Below, one piece after another: positions 13,592 through 23,887 of a DNA stretch of 43,116 nt. Source of the DNA: Pontibacter sp. G13. Lineage in GTDB: Bacteria; Bacteroidota; Bacteroidia; J057. The DNA lies in the NCBI RefSeq assembly GCF_031851795.1, contig NZ_CP134697.1, positions 1 through 43,116 on the forward strand, read 5' to 3'. The notes below the pieces were generated by a model that did not search any database, was not told the origin of the DNA, and saw only the letters and a program-made list of their open reading frames with translations. Each line of letters begins with the position of its first letter. Position 1 is the first letter of the stretch. The translations under genes and the position numbers were made by a program.

Positions 13592-16500
13592 CTACCGAAT
13601 CAGAGTCATGACCCCGCCCATGCCCCGTGTGGTTCCATCTTCCAGCCCGAAATCGAGGGTCCAGGCATATGCGCCCTGGGGTAGGGGAGCACCGCGGTGG
13701 GTTCCATCCCAGACCGCCGAGGGATCCTGTGTGGAGAAGAGCAGCTGACCATTTCGAGCGAAGACCTGCCACCGGTACCGGGTGAAGGAGCATCCGCCGT
13801 GGATGGGGGAAATGGTCTCGTTGGGTCCGTCCCCATTGGGGGAGAAGGCATTTGGGACCGTGACGGGACAACCACATGGGATTCGTCGGATCAGGAGGGT
13901 GTCGGCATCGGTCCCGCATTCATTCCATGCACTGGCCCACACGGGTCCGGGCGCTTCCCAGAGGAAGTATTCGCCGCCCGATCCGTCCGGCCATGTGATG
14001 TCATCGGAGGACCATGCTCGTATGCGTACGGGTGTGCCCTCGCAGGCGACGGAATCGCCTTCCAGCCGGATCTCGGGTTGTACCCCGGGATGGAGGAAGC
14101 GTTCGTCCGAGGCAGATCCGCAAACCGAATGGAGGGTCACATGCAGATACCCCGGATTCCGGATGGTCCGGATCCCCCCGGAGAATCCATCGGCCCATTC
14201 GTAGGAGGCCCCTTCCATGCGGACATCGAAGCGGATGGAATCTCCCTGGCAGAGTACGGCATCGGGTCCGAGCTCGACCATCGGCCGGGGCAGTCCTTCC
14301 AGGATCAGGGTATCGGCGGCCGTTGCGCATGCGGTGGTAACGGCCACCCAGTAGGTTCCCCCCTCTGTGAATTCCCTTCGGGGGTCCGTCGTTCCGTCGT
14401 CCCATCGGTACGAGGCGGATGCCTGCGCGACATCCACGATCTTCACGCTCCCCCCGCAAATGGGTCTGTCGGGTCCGAGCTCCGCGACCGGGGCGGGAGC
14501 ATATCCGATGTCGATCCGTGCACTGTCCATGCAATGCAGGTTGGCGGTCGTGACGGAGTAGGTTCCGGCGGCGGCCACCCTGTATGAGCCTCCGCCGGAA
14601 CCGTCTCCCCAGCGGATGTCCTGTCCGGGAATGGCCGGAGCCAGTTCGAGTGTCTCGCCGAAGCAGAGGGTGGTGTCGTTTCCGAGGAAGGCCACCGGTA
14701 CGGGAACCCGGGTGATGTCCACCGAATCGTGGAAGTTCCCGCAGGCGTTGGAAACCGATACGGAGTATGTGCCTGTCGTCCCGACTTCGAGGGAGGTCAG
14801 GTCCGATCCATCTTGCCATCGGTACTCCCGAGCATCCACCATCGGGTCCAGGACCATCGGCTCCCCTTCGCAGGGGAGGCTGTCGGGCCCCAGATCGGGG
14901 GCAAGTGGGGTGTCGAATTCCAGGCGCACGGTGTCCGAGGCACTTCCGCAGAAGTTGGAGAGGGTGAGATGGAAGGTTCCGGTCCATGCCGCGGGGAACC
15001 TACTGCCGGTTGCGCCATTCTGCCAGGCGTATTGCGAGAAGCCGTTACTGGAGAATGCGGCTGCCAGCCAGAGGGTGTCCCCTTCGCAGAGGATGGAGTC
15101 CGGGCCGAGGTCCACCCAGGGGTCCTCCTCGAACAGGACGGTGAGGGTGTCGAGGAAGGTTCCGCAGAGATTGGCGGCCTCTACGATGTAGGTTCCCTGC
15201 TGGGTGACGGTGAGGGTGCTGTCGGAGGATCCGTCCGTCCAGAGGTAGGTCCCGAGATCGATGGATCCGTCCAGTACGATGGTATCCAAGGCGCAGAGCC
15301 ATCGATCCGGTCCGAGCTCTGGAGGGGCAGGATTGACGACCCTCAAGTGTACCGTGTCGCGCACTGCGCCGCATATTCCGTAAGTTTCCACCCAGTAGGT
15401 CCCTGTCTGTGATGCGGCGAAGGTGTCCGCGGAGGATCCATCCGACCATAGGTACTGGATGAGGGAGTCCTGTGTGACGGACCAGGTCATGGGGGCATCC
15501 CATTGGCAGAGGGAGGTGTCGATCCCGAGATCCGCCCTTGGGGTCGGGTCCACCCATATCGAGTCCCTGACCGTATCGGCCTCCGGACATCCGAGATACA
15601 CCCATGCCTCGATCTCGTGCCAACCGTGTTGCTGGAAGGCATACCGTGCGGTATCGGCGAGCATGGATACCATGTTTCCGTCGGTGATCCACCAGCGGAT
15701 GGAGTCGGGGGGACGCATGGTGTAGTCGAGGCTCATCGACACCGTGTCGCCATCGCAGATGGGGGCACCCGCGGAGTCAGGTTGAATCTGGACCACACGG
15801 GGCCGGAAGTACATGGCGGGAAAGAAGGGGAGGATGCCCCTGGAACCATATGGGCCGAACGTCATAGTGTCAGCAACGAATCCACATCCTGGGCCGACCA
15901 CATCGGGATTTGGGATGTGGGATACAGGAGAAAAGTGCAATGGAATAGGATCATTATGGGGATCGTACCATCCAAGGTACATCGATGCAAGATAGACATG
16001 CCCATCAGGACTTAATTGAATAGCCCAATATTTGTGATTGTGGGGAGTGAAAGGGGTATTGGTGATAAGCGTATCCACATGGATGACCTGGATGGAGTTC
16101 TGGATGGCGGTCTGGGTGGGGAGTTTCGCCTCCAGCTGGTGGACGACATTGTCAAACCAGGCAGTATAATAAAGTAGTTCCCCGTTCGGGGAGAATGCCA
16201 CATGCCAAATATTTGAGAGCGGATCGGATATGACGGGTACTATGTAAGTCGGAAGTCCGAAGGAACCGTTGGTATTGTCGAAATCCATCAAGTACAGTTC
16301 GTTGTTTGGGAATGCACAGGCCATCGCGACCCTGTCCCCCTGCGGATTTGCCCGCATGGTGTAATCCTTAACGTCATCGTAATTCAGACTAAAATTAGGA
16401 ATGGTTCCATTGGTGGGGGAGATGACCGGAGTCTGCGAAATTCCGGAAGCCGAGACTAGATATGAATGGAATTCCCCATTTCCGACATCGAAATTGACGA

Positions 16501-17092
16501 TCCAGAAGTCCGTCCCGTTGGCATGGCGTATGACTGTCGCGGCGTGCGATGATCGGTCATTTATATGGAAGGATCCTCCGGGCACAAGGCCTCCATTTCC
16601 GCCATTGAGGGACCTGTCGAAGATCTGGTATCTCAGATCAGGGAGGAGTTTGTCATACAAGAAGGGGACATAATAAGGGAGAGAATCTTTTGGTCTTTCC
16701 GCCCTGATGAGATAATACCGGTCAGGATTCCCGGGGTCCGGGCAGTTGAAGTAGGAATGGTTTTCCCCACCCGTAGGAGTTGTATAAGTTAGGACTTGGT
16801 GGCTTGCATTCCATAGGGTGTCCCTCCTCCAGTAGAGCATCAAATTCCCGCAGGGATCGGATAGGCTGAATCCTGAAAATCTCCCGATACTGTAGCTTGT
16901 CGTAGATCCAAAATAGGGAATGGGTATTGGAGCGGCCCCTTGTTGGAAGGACATGCCAGCCTTGGTAGGGAGAACCCAGTTCTGCACCTCCCCTTGGGCA
17001 TGAACCTGAAGTGGCCCAATCCCGGCTATGATGCAGATGAGGGTCAGGATGATTTGGGGTAATAGGCGCTGTGAAGTATGGTCGGTATGCAT
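13592..17092 (-). CDS. Secreted protein with eight Ig-like repeats and gliding-motility C-terminal sorting domain
   Basis: 1166 residues from ATG 17092. A signal peptide (IILTLICIIAGIGPLQVHA) ends near residue 33. Residues 34-430 look like a beta-propeller-type domain with SPNGELLYY and SPDGHVYLA blades. From about 519 to 1070 there are eight related Ig-like units. Each opens with a form of LGPDxxLCxGD and contains YxWxDGS, GTYxV and CG. The last 90 residues hold PNAFSPNGDGPNE, the start of the gliding-motility-associated C-terminal (CHU_C, type B) domain used for export by the type IX secretion system. It is likely a surface adhesin or structural protein. It sits 16 bases downstream of the barrel gene in one operon, and the high GC of the repeat section differs from its 5' half. 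Confidence 0.85.
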   Translation of the reverse strand: MHTDHTSQRLLPQIILTLICIIAGIGPLQVHAQGEVQNWVLPTKAGMSFQQGAAPIPIPYFGSTTSYSIGRFSGFSLSDPCGNLMLYWRRDTLWNASHQVLTYTTPTGGENHSYFNCPDPGNPDRYYLIRAERPKDSLPYYVPFLYDKLLPDLRYQIFDRSLNGGNGGLVPGGSFHINDRSSHAATVIRHANGTDFWIVNFDVGNGEFHSYLVSASGISQTPVISPTNGTIPNFSLNYDDVKDYTMRANPQGDRVAMACAFPNNELYLMDFDNTNGSFGLPTYIVPVISDPLSNIWHVAFSPNGELLYYTAWFDNVVHQLEAKLPTQTAIQNSIQVIHVDTLITNTPFTPHNHKYWAIQLSPDGHVYLASMYLGWYDPHNDPIPLHFSPVSHIPNPDVVGPGCGFVADTMTFGPYGSRGILPFFPAMYFRPRVVQIQPDSAGAPICDGDTVSMSLDYTMRPPDSIRWWITDGNMVSMLADTARYAFQQHGWHEIEAWVYLGCPEADTVRDSIWVDPTPRADLGIDTSLCQWDAPMTWSVTQDSLIQYLWSDGSSADTFAASQTGTYWVETYGICGAVRDTVHLRVVNPAPPELGPDRWLCALDTIVLDGSIDLGTYLWTDGSSDSTLTVTQQGTYIVEAANLCGTFLDTLTVLFEEDPWVDLGPDSILCEGDTLWLAAAFSSNGFSQYAWQNGATGSRFPAAWTGTFHLTLSNFCGSASDTVRLEFDTPLAPDLGPDSLPCEGEPMVLDPMVDAREYRWQDGSDLTSLEVGTTGTYSVSVSNACGNFHDSVDITRVPVPVAFLGNDTTLCFGETLELAPAIPGQDIRWGDGSGGGSYRVAAAGTYSVTTANLHCMDSARIDIGYAPAPVAELGPDRPICGGSVKIVDVAQASASYRWDDGTTDPRREFTEGGTYWVAVTTACATAADTLILEGLPRPMVELGPDAVLCQGDSIRFDVRMEGASYEWADGFSGGIRTIRNPGYLHVTLHSVCGSASDERFLHPGVQPEIRLEGDSVACEGTPVRIRAWSSDDITWPDGSGGEYFLWEAPGPVWASAWNECGTDADTLLIRRIPCGCPVTVPNAFSPNGDGPNETISPIHGGCSFTRYRWQVFARNGQLLFSTQDPSAVWDGTHRGAPLPQGAYAWTLDFGLEDGTTRGMGGVMTLIR

Positions 17093-17108
17093 ATTGGTTG
17101 AGGTTTGG

Positions 17109-19688
17109 TCAAAGTGTGATTCCCAGGGAGGTCCGGACCACCCATTCGGGAGTCCGATTCCATCCCATATCTGGAGAATTCGGTTGATGTATCTGATATC
17201 TTCCGGTCAGTTCCCAGTCTATTCGGTTCCCAATGGGAAGTTGCGCAGTGACCCATATACCATCCCGGGATTGGCGGACCATATCGTCCCGGTATCGCCA
17301 TCCTCCGGTAAAACTCCACCTGTTGGGAAGTACTCCCTGGAGGGACACCTGAATGTCCCTGATATCTTGTTGCTTCCCCTCCCTGATCACCTGCATCCAT
17401 GTTCCGTTGGCCTGAATACTGACCGGCCCGAGGGAAACGGTCTGGCTCAGGCCAGTCATCTGGGTTGTAAATCCAGTGGTGTCCCCATATCCGGGAACCT
17501 GCCTTGTCAGACTCATGGAGCTGGAGGCGATGAGCATTCCGATCCGCCATGGAGTTGAGATATTCCCGGAAATAAGGGATGTCCCCGATTCATGCACTCC
17601 GATGGAGTCGGCTTGCGGGCTTGAGATGAAGTACGGTGCATAATTTAGGGAAATGGATGTTCCCTTCGGCAGTTGTATTCCAAGTTGTCCTCCCGCGGAC
17701 CTGGCAACGGTCCGTTCAAATGTTCCGGGAATATTGAAAGGACTCAATTGATCCCTATAGTATGCTGAAATGGACAGTTTACCTGAAAGAAATTGCTGGT
17801 GTACCTGAATGGCCTTCTGGTTCCGTTGAATGAGGAATGGCGCACCAAGCGAGACATATCCGACATCCGAAAAAGTAAAATTTCCCAGGATTCTGGTGCC
17901 GGGCAGGGGCGAGATACCTCCTTTGATTCCCCAAGATAGGCCAGTTAGCCTGGGAGGGATTCCCCGATAGTATTCAGGGAATTCGTAGACGGGGTCTCCA
18001 TTTTCCAGGTTAGAGGTAAGCGACCTCATGCCGTTGGCAGAAATATGTACGCGCCCATCCCAGAAAGATCCCCCAATCTCAAGTCCAGAGACGATATTCA
18101 CGGGGCCAGCTCCGATTTCCGTTGATTCCTGCCATGGAAAAGGCCGGTGATTGGCATAGAGCCCAATCGCGTGAACGTGAAACTCATCCAGTGCACCATA
18201 TCCGACACGGATCGCTCCAATTTTAGGGGTTGGCTGGTTTATTGTACCGGTGTCGGGAAACATGGCCAGTGTCATCATCTCCCCCCCTGCAATGGAAAAA
18301 TACCAATTTCCGGGATTGAGTTCGATGTCTATGCCCGTTAGTCCAATCCCATCCAATGTATTGGCGGAAATGGATGGATAAACGGTTCCGACTCCCAATT
18401 TCTTGATGCTGGCGAGCATCCGTTCCCCTCTTGAAAGGACGGGAAGGGTAGCCAGAACCTTGGGATCGCTGACTATTTCAGTCAGACTGGAATTGTTGAT
18501 GGAATCATATTCCGCCAATCGCGCCGTTACATCCTGATACGGTTTAATTTCCTGCTCCAGCTTCTCAAGTCTTTGATATCGGGCCTCCATGGTATCCATT
18601 TGGGCACAATGTCGGCAGATCCTGTCCAGCGAATCCAATACCATCGATCGGGTATCGTCAGGTAGAGAGTCCAGGGTAGTCAGATAGTTCCGGACCTTGG
18701 CACAAGAATCCTGCATGGTCCGGTAGGAATCGGAAGATCGAAGTGATTTGATCCCCCTGAGTTGGCGGTATTGGACAAGTTTATCCTGAATGGAGGAGTC
18801 GTTCCGGAACTCATTTAAGTCTGAATACCCCAACTGACTAGAAATACGTGAGGCCTTCCTTAATCGGTCTTCATTCTCATGGGCTCTCATGTCGAGCATT
18901 TTGCTGTACCATTCCTGGGCGTTTGAATGGTTTCCGTGTAATCCGTTCGTACGCTGACCGGCAGAAAGTTCGGATAAGATTCGACTTTCTTCGGCTTTAA
19001 TCCGGTGCTCGGCCTTTTTCCTCAGAATGGTCATGATAGCGGCCCTGTCAAGATTAAGGCGAATTCGATTGAGATCATATCGTAGAGCCCGTGATTCGGT
19101 TGTGTAGAAAAATTGGGCACTTAGTGGAACCCCTGCAAGGGTGACTTTTGGAGCGGCCTCCAACCGAAGATATCTGTTCGGAGTGGGTTGAAGGCCCAAT
19201 TGTTGGCCGATAGGTTCCGGAAGTGTTGAATATTGCCCGGTTACCCTGAAGCTGCCTCCCAGGGAAAATTTCATGAAATGTTCAGGTAAATCCTGATCTA
19301 TTGATTCCTGAATCCGGGCAAATGCCTTAAGCCTGTACCAATGCACATTTCTACAGTTGGACCCCAGAATTTCATCGTTTTCGCGGTCGATCAATCTAAT
19401 GCAAAGGCGATATATTCCATTGTCAAGGGAATCGAGTCCTTCACGATCCGACGTCAATGGAAGTCCAGTGTTACGGAAGTCAAGATTCCCTCCTCCCTGA
19501 AAGACGGGGCTGGTCCATTCACATCTCAATTCTCCTTCAGGGTCAGAGAGCGTGGCATATAGGTATAGCCTATTGCCGGTTCCGGGAGACAATATCTGAA
19601 TCCGAAAGATATCCTGCTCCTGCAGTGATACAGGTACCTGAATCGGGAATCGAATAATCGCTTGTGCGATCCCTTCCATCTGAGTCAT
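17109..19688 (-). CDS. Outer-membrane beta-barrel-like protein
   Basis: 859 residues if started at ATG 19688. Residues 1-115 form a small domain (FRIQILSPGTGNRLYLYATL, then DNGIYRLCIRLID). About 210-430 is helical and charged. From 430 onward alternating amphipathic strands run to a C-terminus WVVRTSLGITL, typical of an outer-membrane barrel. No signal peptide fits the ATG at 19688. Upstream the same frame encodes KSIFPWARIICCCFPFFMTQ ending in GIAQA, a good signal peptide, but it lacks a start codon. An ATG at 19744 lies in the neighbouring frame, and adding one A to the AAA run at 19738-19740 would join them. The real start is therefore probably 19744, with a one-base deletion or sequencing error. 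It is first in the operon with the Ig-repeat protein and may help assemble it at the surface. Confidence 0.65.
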   Translation of the reverse strand: MTQMEGIAQAIIRFPIQVPVSLQEQDIFRIQILSPGTGNRLYLYATLSDPEGELRCEWTSPVFQGGGNLDFRNTGLPLTSDREGLDSLDNGIYRLCIRLIDRENDEILGSNCRNVHWYRLKAFARIQESIDQDLPEHFMKFSLGGSFRVTGQYSTLPEPIGQQLGLQPTPNRYLRLEAAPKVTLAGVPLSAQFFYTTESRALRYDLNRIRLNLDRAAIMTILRKKAEHRIKAEESRILSELSAGQRTNGLHGNHSNAQEWYSKMLDMRAHENEDRLRKASRISSQLGYSDLNEFRNDSSIQDKLVQYRQLRGIKSLRSSDSYRTMQDSCAKVRNYLTTLDSLPDDTRSMVLDSLDRICRHCAQMDTMEARYQRLEKLEQEIKPYQDVTARLAEYDSINNSSLTEIVSDPKVLATLPVLSRGERMLASIKKLGVGTVYPSISANTLDGIGLTGIDIELNPGNWYFSIAGGEMMTLAMFPDTGTINQPTPKIGAIRVGYGALDEFHVHAIGLYANHRPFPWQESTEIGAGPVNIVSGLEIGGSFWDGRVHISANGMRSLTSNLENGDPVYEFPEYYRGIPPRLTGLSWGIKGGISPLPGTRILGNFTFSDVGYVSLGAPFLIQRNQKAIQVHQQFLSGKLSISAYYRDQLSPFNIPGTFERTVARSAGGQLGIQLPKGTSISLNYAPYFISSPQADSIGVHESGTSLISGNISTPWRIGMLIASSSMSLTRQVPGYGDTTGFTTQMTGLSQTVSLGPVSIQANGTWMQVIREGKQQDIRDIQVSLQGVLPNRWSFTGGWRYRDDMVRQSRDGIWVTAQLPIGNRIDWELTGRYQIHQPNSPDMGWNRTPEWVVRTSLGITL

Positions 19689-19744
19689 AAAGAAAGGGAA
19701 ACAGCAACATATGATCCTAGCCCATGGGAATATACTCTTTCCAT

Positions 19745-20062
19745 TAAAAGTGTTTTGTTGTGCCTTTAACTCAGCAAAGCACGTTGGGAGAATCTGAAAC
19801 TTAAATTCGATTTAGCTAATGATATTACAAATTGTAATATATACCTGTTCGGCATATACTATTCATTCTTATGGTTGTAAATCATGTTCATCCTCAAAAG
19901 GAGACTGTCTGTATTTGACAACAATAAGCCATTTTATATTCACACTATCGTAATAAATCAAATTTCATTGAAAAACTTACACATAATTGAATTTTTTATG
20001 TTTTTACAGTTTTGCTTGTAAAATTTGCCTTTGATTCAGCATTCCAAAAGAATTAGAGGACC
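19745..20062. promoter_or_regulatory. Divergent intergenic region
   Basis: An AT-rich 318-base gap between two operons that point away from each other; it must hold both promoters. Near 20019-20028 GTAAAATTTG approximates the Bacteroidota -7 motif TAnnTTTG for the plus-strand operon. The match is imperfect and no -33 partner is clear. Confidence 0.4.
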
Positions 20063-21135
20063 ATGAAACACATTTCCCTTATATCGGGGGTCATCTATTC
20101 CCTCCTATTATGGACCCCATGTTTCTCCCAGGTTTCCATTCAGGCGAACCCTCATTCCCTTCCATTATCATCCTTTGGAAGCATCCTCAATACAGGATCC
20201 CCCACAAGCGGATCGGTTCGAGTCAAGATATCATCGAATCCGAAGTACATGGAACTGTATTTCAGGCTTCTCAAGATGGAATTGAGTTGGTGGCCGGATA
20301 TACGGAAATTGGGATACCTCGCGATATTCAGATAAACCGGCTTGGAGAAATGTCCGGGCAGGTAGGGTTGCTGATGGTCTGTGTGGAGTTCAGGCATTGG
20401 GAAGCCAACGACCCCATCGAGGATTGTCATCTGGAATCATTGGCGACCATGCCAAGTCCACAACCCCTTTTCCCCTCTCTTGATTTTCCGGGCTTAGGTT
20501 GCGCACCGATGTTCTCGTGGACTCCGGTTGTTCCTCCTTCCCCCGAAATAGCTGTCAACTACGATTTGAGGGTTGTCGAGCTGCTCCCTCATCAGGACCA
20601 TGGAACCGCCATGGGGGGAAATATTCCCGTTTTGCATCTATCGAACCTATCGGCTCCGATGGTTCCGTTTCCATCCAACATGGAAGATCTTGTTTCTGGG
20701 AGAAGCTATGTATGGCAGGTTCTCGCTTATGATGAAACCGGGTTGTTCCTGTCCCAAAGTGAGATAGCGGAGTTTATCCCCAACTGTAGAACAGAGGGGC
20801 TTGCTACAGGGGAATTGAAGCCTCCCTATATGCCTTTTGCAGATCTGGAACGGGGAGCGTTTACAGGTATGTTCCCGGCCTACGGGGAAATCAACTTCTC
20901 GGTGGATATGAAACGCCCCGGACGTCTTCCCTCGGTCTCCATCGAAGATCACGGCGGGAATATTTTGAAGGTACCCCAGGGGCAGGTATTGGCAAGAAAT
21001 GTGAGATCCTTCACACTCTACACATCCAATATACAAGGCCTTGAAATCGGGGAAGCCTATACACTTCATGTCATCGGATTTGGAGGGAAAAAGTACCAAT
21101 TACCTTTCCGTTTCCAGGGAAAAGCCTCTCGTTGA
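20063..21135 (+). pseudogene. TANFOR-like secreted protein, frame broken
   Basis: The gene opens at ATG 20063 with a signal peptide (MKHISLISGVIYSLLLWTPC, cut near CFSQ) and runs to SGSVRVKISSNP. It then reads nonsense to a stop at 20335. The continuation is in the next frame from about 20243 (EVHGTVFQASQDGIELVAG) to 21135, so one base appears to be missing near 20230-20245. The joined protein is about 357 residues. It has the layout of TANFOR-type proteins found next to RHS genes in Bacteroidota: an N-terminal strand domain, then NYDLRVVELLP and SGRSYVWQVLAYDETG. The assignment is from pattern memory. It heads the RHS operon. It is either a pseudogene or an assembly error. Confidence 0.6.
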
Positions 21136-21202
21136 GACCACCTGATATAAGTTGATTCACATTCAGTAGAGTGTGACGATTTCAGAATTACCTAGCTTGA
21201 AA

Positions 21203-21823
21203 ATGCCTAGAAAACTTGCAATACGATTTCTTCTTGGAATATGGTTTGGAGGCCTATCCCTGATGGGGTGTACCCCGGATAGTCTTGATTATGAATCCTA
21301 TCTGGATCACCTCCAGACACAAAGGGCGGTCCTATCCTCGGAAGAAACAGCCGGGAGTTATCGATTCTCCCTGACGGTGGAGCCGAGTGATCTCCATGCC
21401 TACCGAACGCTCCCTGATTCTGTGGATACCGATCAGAAGTGGCTGGAATGGTCCTCCCAAAAATCAAGATATCTCTATGCCAATCTTCGAATTTCGTCAC
21501 TTGATCCATCGAAGTCGGTCATGGATATCGATACGGAGTCACCCGGAGCCTATGGGGCAAGGGTGAGCTATCTGGCATTCATGGCACAACATGATCTCCG
21601 GCTGGTCACCGGTCAAGACACACTTGCCCCACAGCTATATCATTTTGAGCGGACTTTCGAGGCGGCACCTTTCGTGAACTGCCAGATACTATTTCCTGAG
21701 CCTCCGGGATCTGCCAATCCGGTCCTGCATTTCGATGGAGGCCATTTTGGAGTCGGTCCAATTCATCTGGAGGCAAAACTTGACGAACTGAAGAAACTAC
21801 CCACCCTGAACTTTCCTGAATAG
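21203..21823 (+). CDS. Hypothetical lipoprotein of the RHS operon
   Basis: 206 residues from ATG 21203. A GTG at 21173 would add ten residues before the signal and is rejected. The signal peptide RKLAIRFLLGIWFGGLSLMG ends in a lipobox LMGC, so the protein is lipid-anchored, probably in the outer membrane. The remaining 180 residues include YHFERTFEAAPFVNCQILFP and are not recognised. It is 68 bases after the TANFOR-like gene and 13 bases before the RHS-shell gene, on the same strand. This position suggests a helper of export or anchoring of the RHS proteins (inference). Confidence 0.65.
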   Translation: MPRKLAIRFLLGIWFGGLSLMGCTPDSLDYESYLDHLQTQRAVLSSEETAGSYRFSLTVEPSDLHAYRTLPDSVDTDQKWLEWSSQKSRYLYANLRISSLDPSKSVMDIDTESPGAYGARVSYLAFMAQHDLRLVTGQDTLAPQLYHFERTFEAAPFVNCQILFPEPPGSANPVLHFDGGHFGVGPIHLEAKLDELKKLPTLNFPE

Positions 21824-21835
21824 CCATGAATAGCC

Positions 21836-23887
21836 ATGATCAGACTATTTCGCCTGACGCCTGTACTGAAAACCTTCGTTGTCCTGACCTTGGGAGCAAT
21901 GGTAGGTCAATTGGTATTTCCCTCCATGGGGTTTGCCCTGACTGGAGGTCCCTCCTCTCCCGAGTTCAGCAGCTTTGAGCCTGTAGGGACCTCGAACATG
22001 GTGGATCTTTCAACGGGAGATTTCACCTACAATATCCCGTTGATGGACGTTGAGGGCTATCCAATCAACATATCGTACCATTCGGGGATTACCATGGATC
22101 AGGAAGCCACGGTAGTTGGATTGGGTTGGACCCTGAATACGGGTTCGCTGAACCGAAACAAACGTGGCTTGGCAGATGACTTTGATGGATCCGCGGCTGA
22201 TCCTGATATCATCGAGCGGGAAATGAATATCAGACCAAACCGTACAGTAGGGGGCAAATATGAGACATCCTTTGAACTTTTTGGAGGAAATACTGCTGAA
22301 TTGGGACTTGGATTTGGGGTATTCTACAACAACAACTACCAAGGTTGGGGCTACGAGTACAATGTTTCTCCCTCCTTGAATTTCAACAAGATGTCAAAAG
22401 AAGAGGGAGAGGAAGACATCGAAGATACCACGACTGTGTCATTGGGGGTCAATATAGGTTACAAGTCAGACACGGGATTCGGATTATCTCCTAGCCTAGG
22501 GATCGGTAACAAGATCAAAAAGACCAACAAGGCAGCAAAAGAGATTAGTAGCGTTTCCTGGAAAGGGGGAATTGGGGCATCATATAATTCTCGCGGAGGG
22601 ATTCAGGCGCTCACCTTTTCCGGATCCAATACTCAAGGAATTACGAAAGACGATAAGTCGACCAGTGATTATCGAGGATTCAATTCGGCTATTTCGTTCT
22701 CTACCCCGACCTATAATCCTTCGTCATCTTTCCCCTTCCTAAACGAATTCTACTCTTTTGGTGGAACTTTCGGCACCGAGTTTTTTGGGGGGAATCAGCA
22801 AGCGAGATTAACCGGATATATCGGCAGGCAGCAGAAATTGAAGACTAATCAGCTAAGTCATCCGGCCTTCGGGTACTTCAATTTGGATAAATCAGAATCT
22901 AGGAAATACGCCCTTCAGGATTTCAACCGGGAAAAAGATACACCTTTTATGAAGTGGGGGACCCGAAACCTGCCTTTGGCGAATTTGACCTATGATCTCT
23001 TTTCCGCAAGCGGGCATGGAATTGGGGGACAGTTCCGGGCCCATCGAGGGGATGTGGGAATGGTCCATGACCCACTGATTGCCAGCGAGTCTGTCAATGG
23101 ATCGCTAGGGGTGGATTTTGGTGGTGGGAATAGCTTCAAGTTTGGAGGGAGCATAAACCTAAATATAACGACTTCTCATACAGGAGGATGGAAATTCGGA
23201 AACAAGATATTCCGGACTGCCCGTTTTCTTGGGAAATCCCAAGATGATCCACTTTTCGAGCCTGTATACTTCAAGCGAGTAGGTGAATTGAATGGGGTAT
23301 CCGACAACGACTTCATTGCCAATCTAGGCGACGATGGAGCGGTTCGCCCAACTCTCGGCAATGTGGGAGGCAATGTGGGAGGAATACTTGCCCGTGAAGA
23401 TGGAAGTATTGCCGCGACATATTCTGGGGATGATTTCAAACGCTCATCGAGGAATCGGCGGTCTCAGGCATTCACAACACTTACCGCTGAGGAAGCGTCC
23501 ATATATGGATTGACCAAGAAGCTTAGGATGTTCTCCAACCAGGGGTTCAGGTATCATCATTCCGGAGCGGTGCTTCATCACCAGGAGTATGACCGGTATG
23601 CCATCGGATCATACCGGAAAGGCCATCATGTATCGGAGGTCCAGATCGTTTCAGGGGGAGGATCCAGATACGTGTATGGTCTTCCTGCTTATAACATCTC
23701 GACGGAGGAGGTGAGTTACAACACCTCGGATCTGACAGAGGACGGTTCAGGAATCATCAGCTATAATGCCCTGGATGCATCAATTTACAATAAGAGTGGG
23801 GTGGATCACTACTATAATCGGGAATCCACGGGGCTATACCTACAGCCATCTCCTGACGGCAGTCCTTTCACCGGACTATTCGGATAG
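21836..23887 (+). CDS. RHS-shell-like giant secreted protein, N-terminal part (frame broken)
   Basis: A 683-residue frame from ATG 21836 with a signal peptide (about residues 1-35). The Bacteroidota RHS-like opening follows: FEPVGTSNMVDLSTGDF, YNIPLMDVEGYPI, YHSGITMDQEA and VGLGWTLNTGSLNR. It ends prematurely. The protein is coherent up to about 23830 (DHYYNRESTG), then continues in the frame of the next feature as YTYSHLLTAVLSPDYSD. Removing one G from the GGGG run at 23830-23833 joins both seamlessly into about 2,080 residues. These shells enclose and deliver C-terminal cargo, but this one ends without a classical RHS core-toxin tip. Confidence 0.75.
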   Translation: MIRLFRLTPVLKTFVVLTLGAMVGQLVFPSMGFALTGGPSSPEFSSFEPVGTSNMVDLSTGDFTYNIPLMDVEGYPINISYHSGITMDQEATVVGLGWTLNTGSLNRNKRGLADDFDGSAADPDIIEREMNIRPNRTVGGKYETSFELFGGNTAELGLGFGVFYNNNYQGWGYEYNVSPSLNFNKMSKEEGEEDIEDTTTVSLGVNIGYKSDTGFGLSPSLGIGNKIKKTNKAAKEISSVSWKGGIGASYNSRGGIQALTFSGSNTQGITKDDKSTSDYRGFNSAISFSTPTYNPSSSFPFLNEFYSFGGTFGTEFFGGNQQARLTGYIGRQQKLKTNQLSHPAFGYFNLDKSESRKYALQDFNREKDTPFMKWGTRNLPLANLTYDLFSASGHGIGGQFRAHRGDVGMVHDPLIASESVNGSLGVDFGGGNSFKFGGSINLNITTSHTGGWKFGNKIFRTARFLGKSQDDPLFEPVYFKRVGELNGVSDNDFIANLGDDGAVRPTLGNVGGNVGGILAREDGSIAATYSGDDFKRSSRNRRSQAFTTLTAEEASIYGLTKKLRMFSNQGFRYHHSGAVLHHQEYDRYAIGSYRKGHHVSEVQIVSGGGSRYVYGLPAYNISTEEVSYNTSDLTEDGSGIISYNALDASIYNKSGVDHYYNRESTGLYLQPSPDGSPFTGLFG

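Noticed and set aside
13697-15412. Several long frames opposite the Ig-repeat gene
   Set aside because: High GC removes stop codons on the opposite strand; the minus-strand frame has clear domains and explains the region.
20063-20335. Programmed ribosomal frameshift in the TANFOR-like gene
   Set aside because: No slippery heptamer and stimulating structure is visible at the crossover; a one-base deletion or error is simpler.
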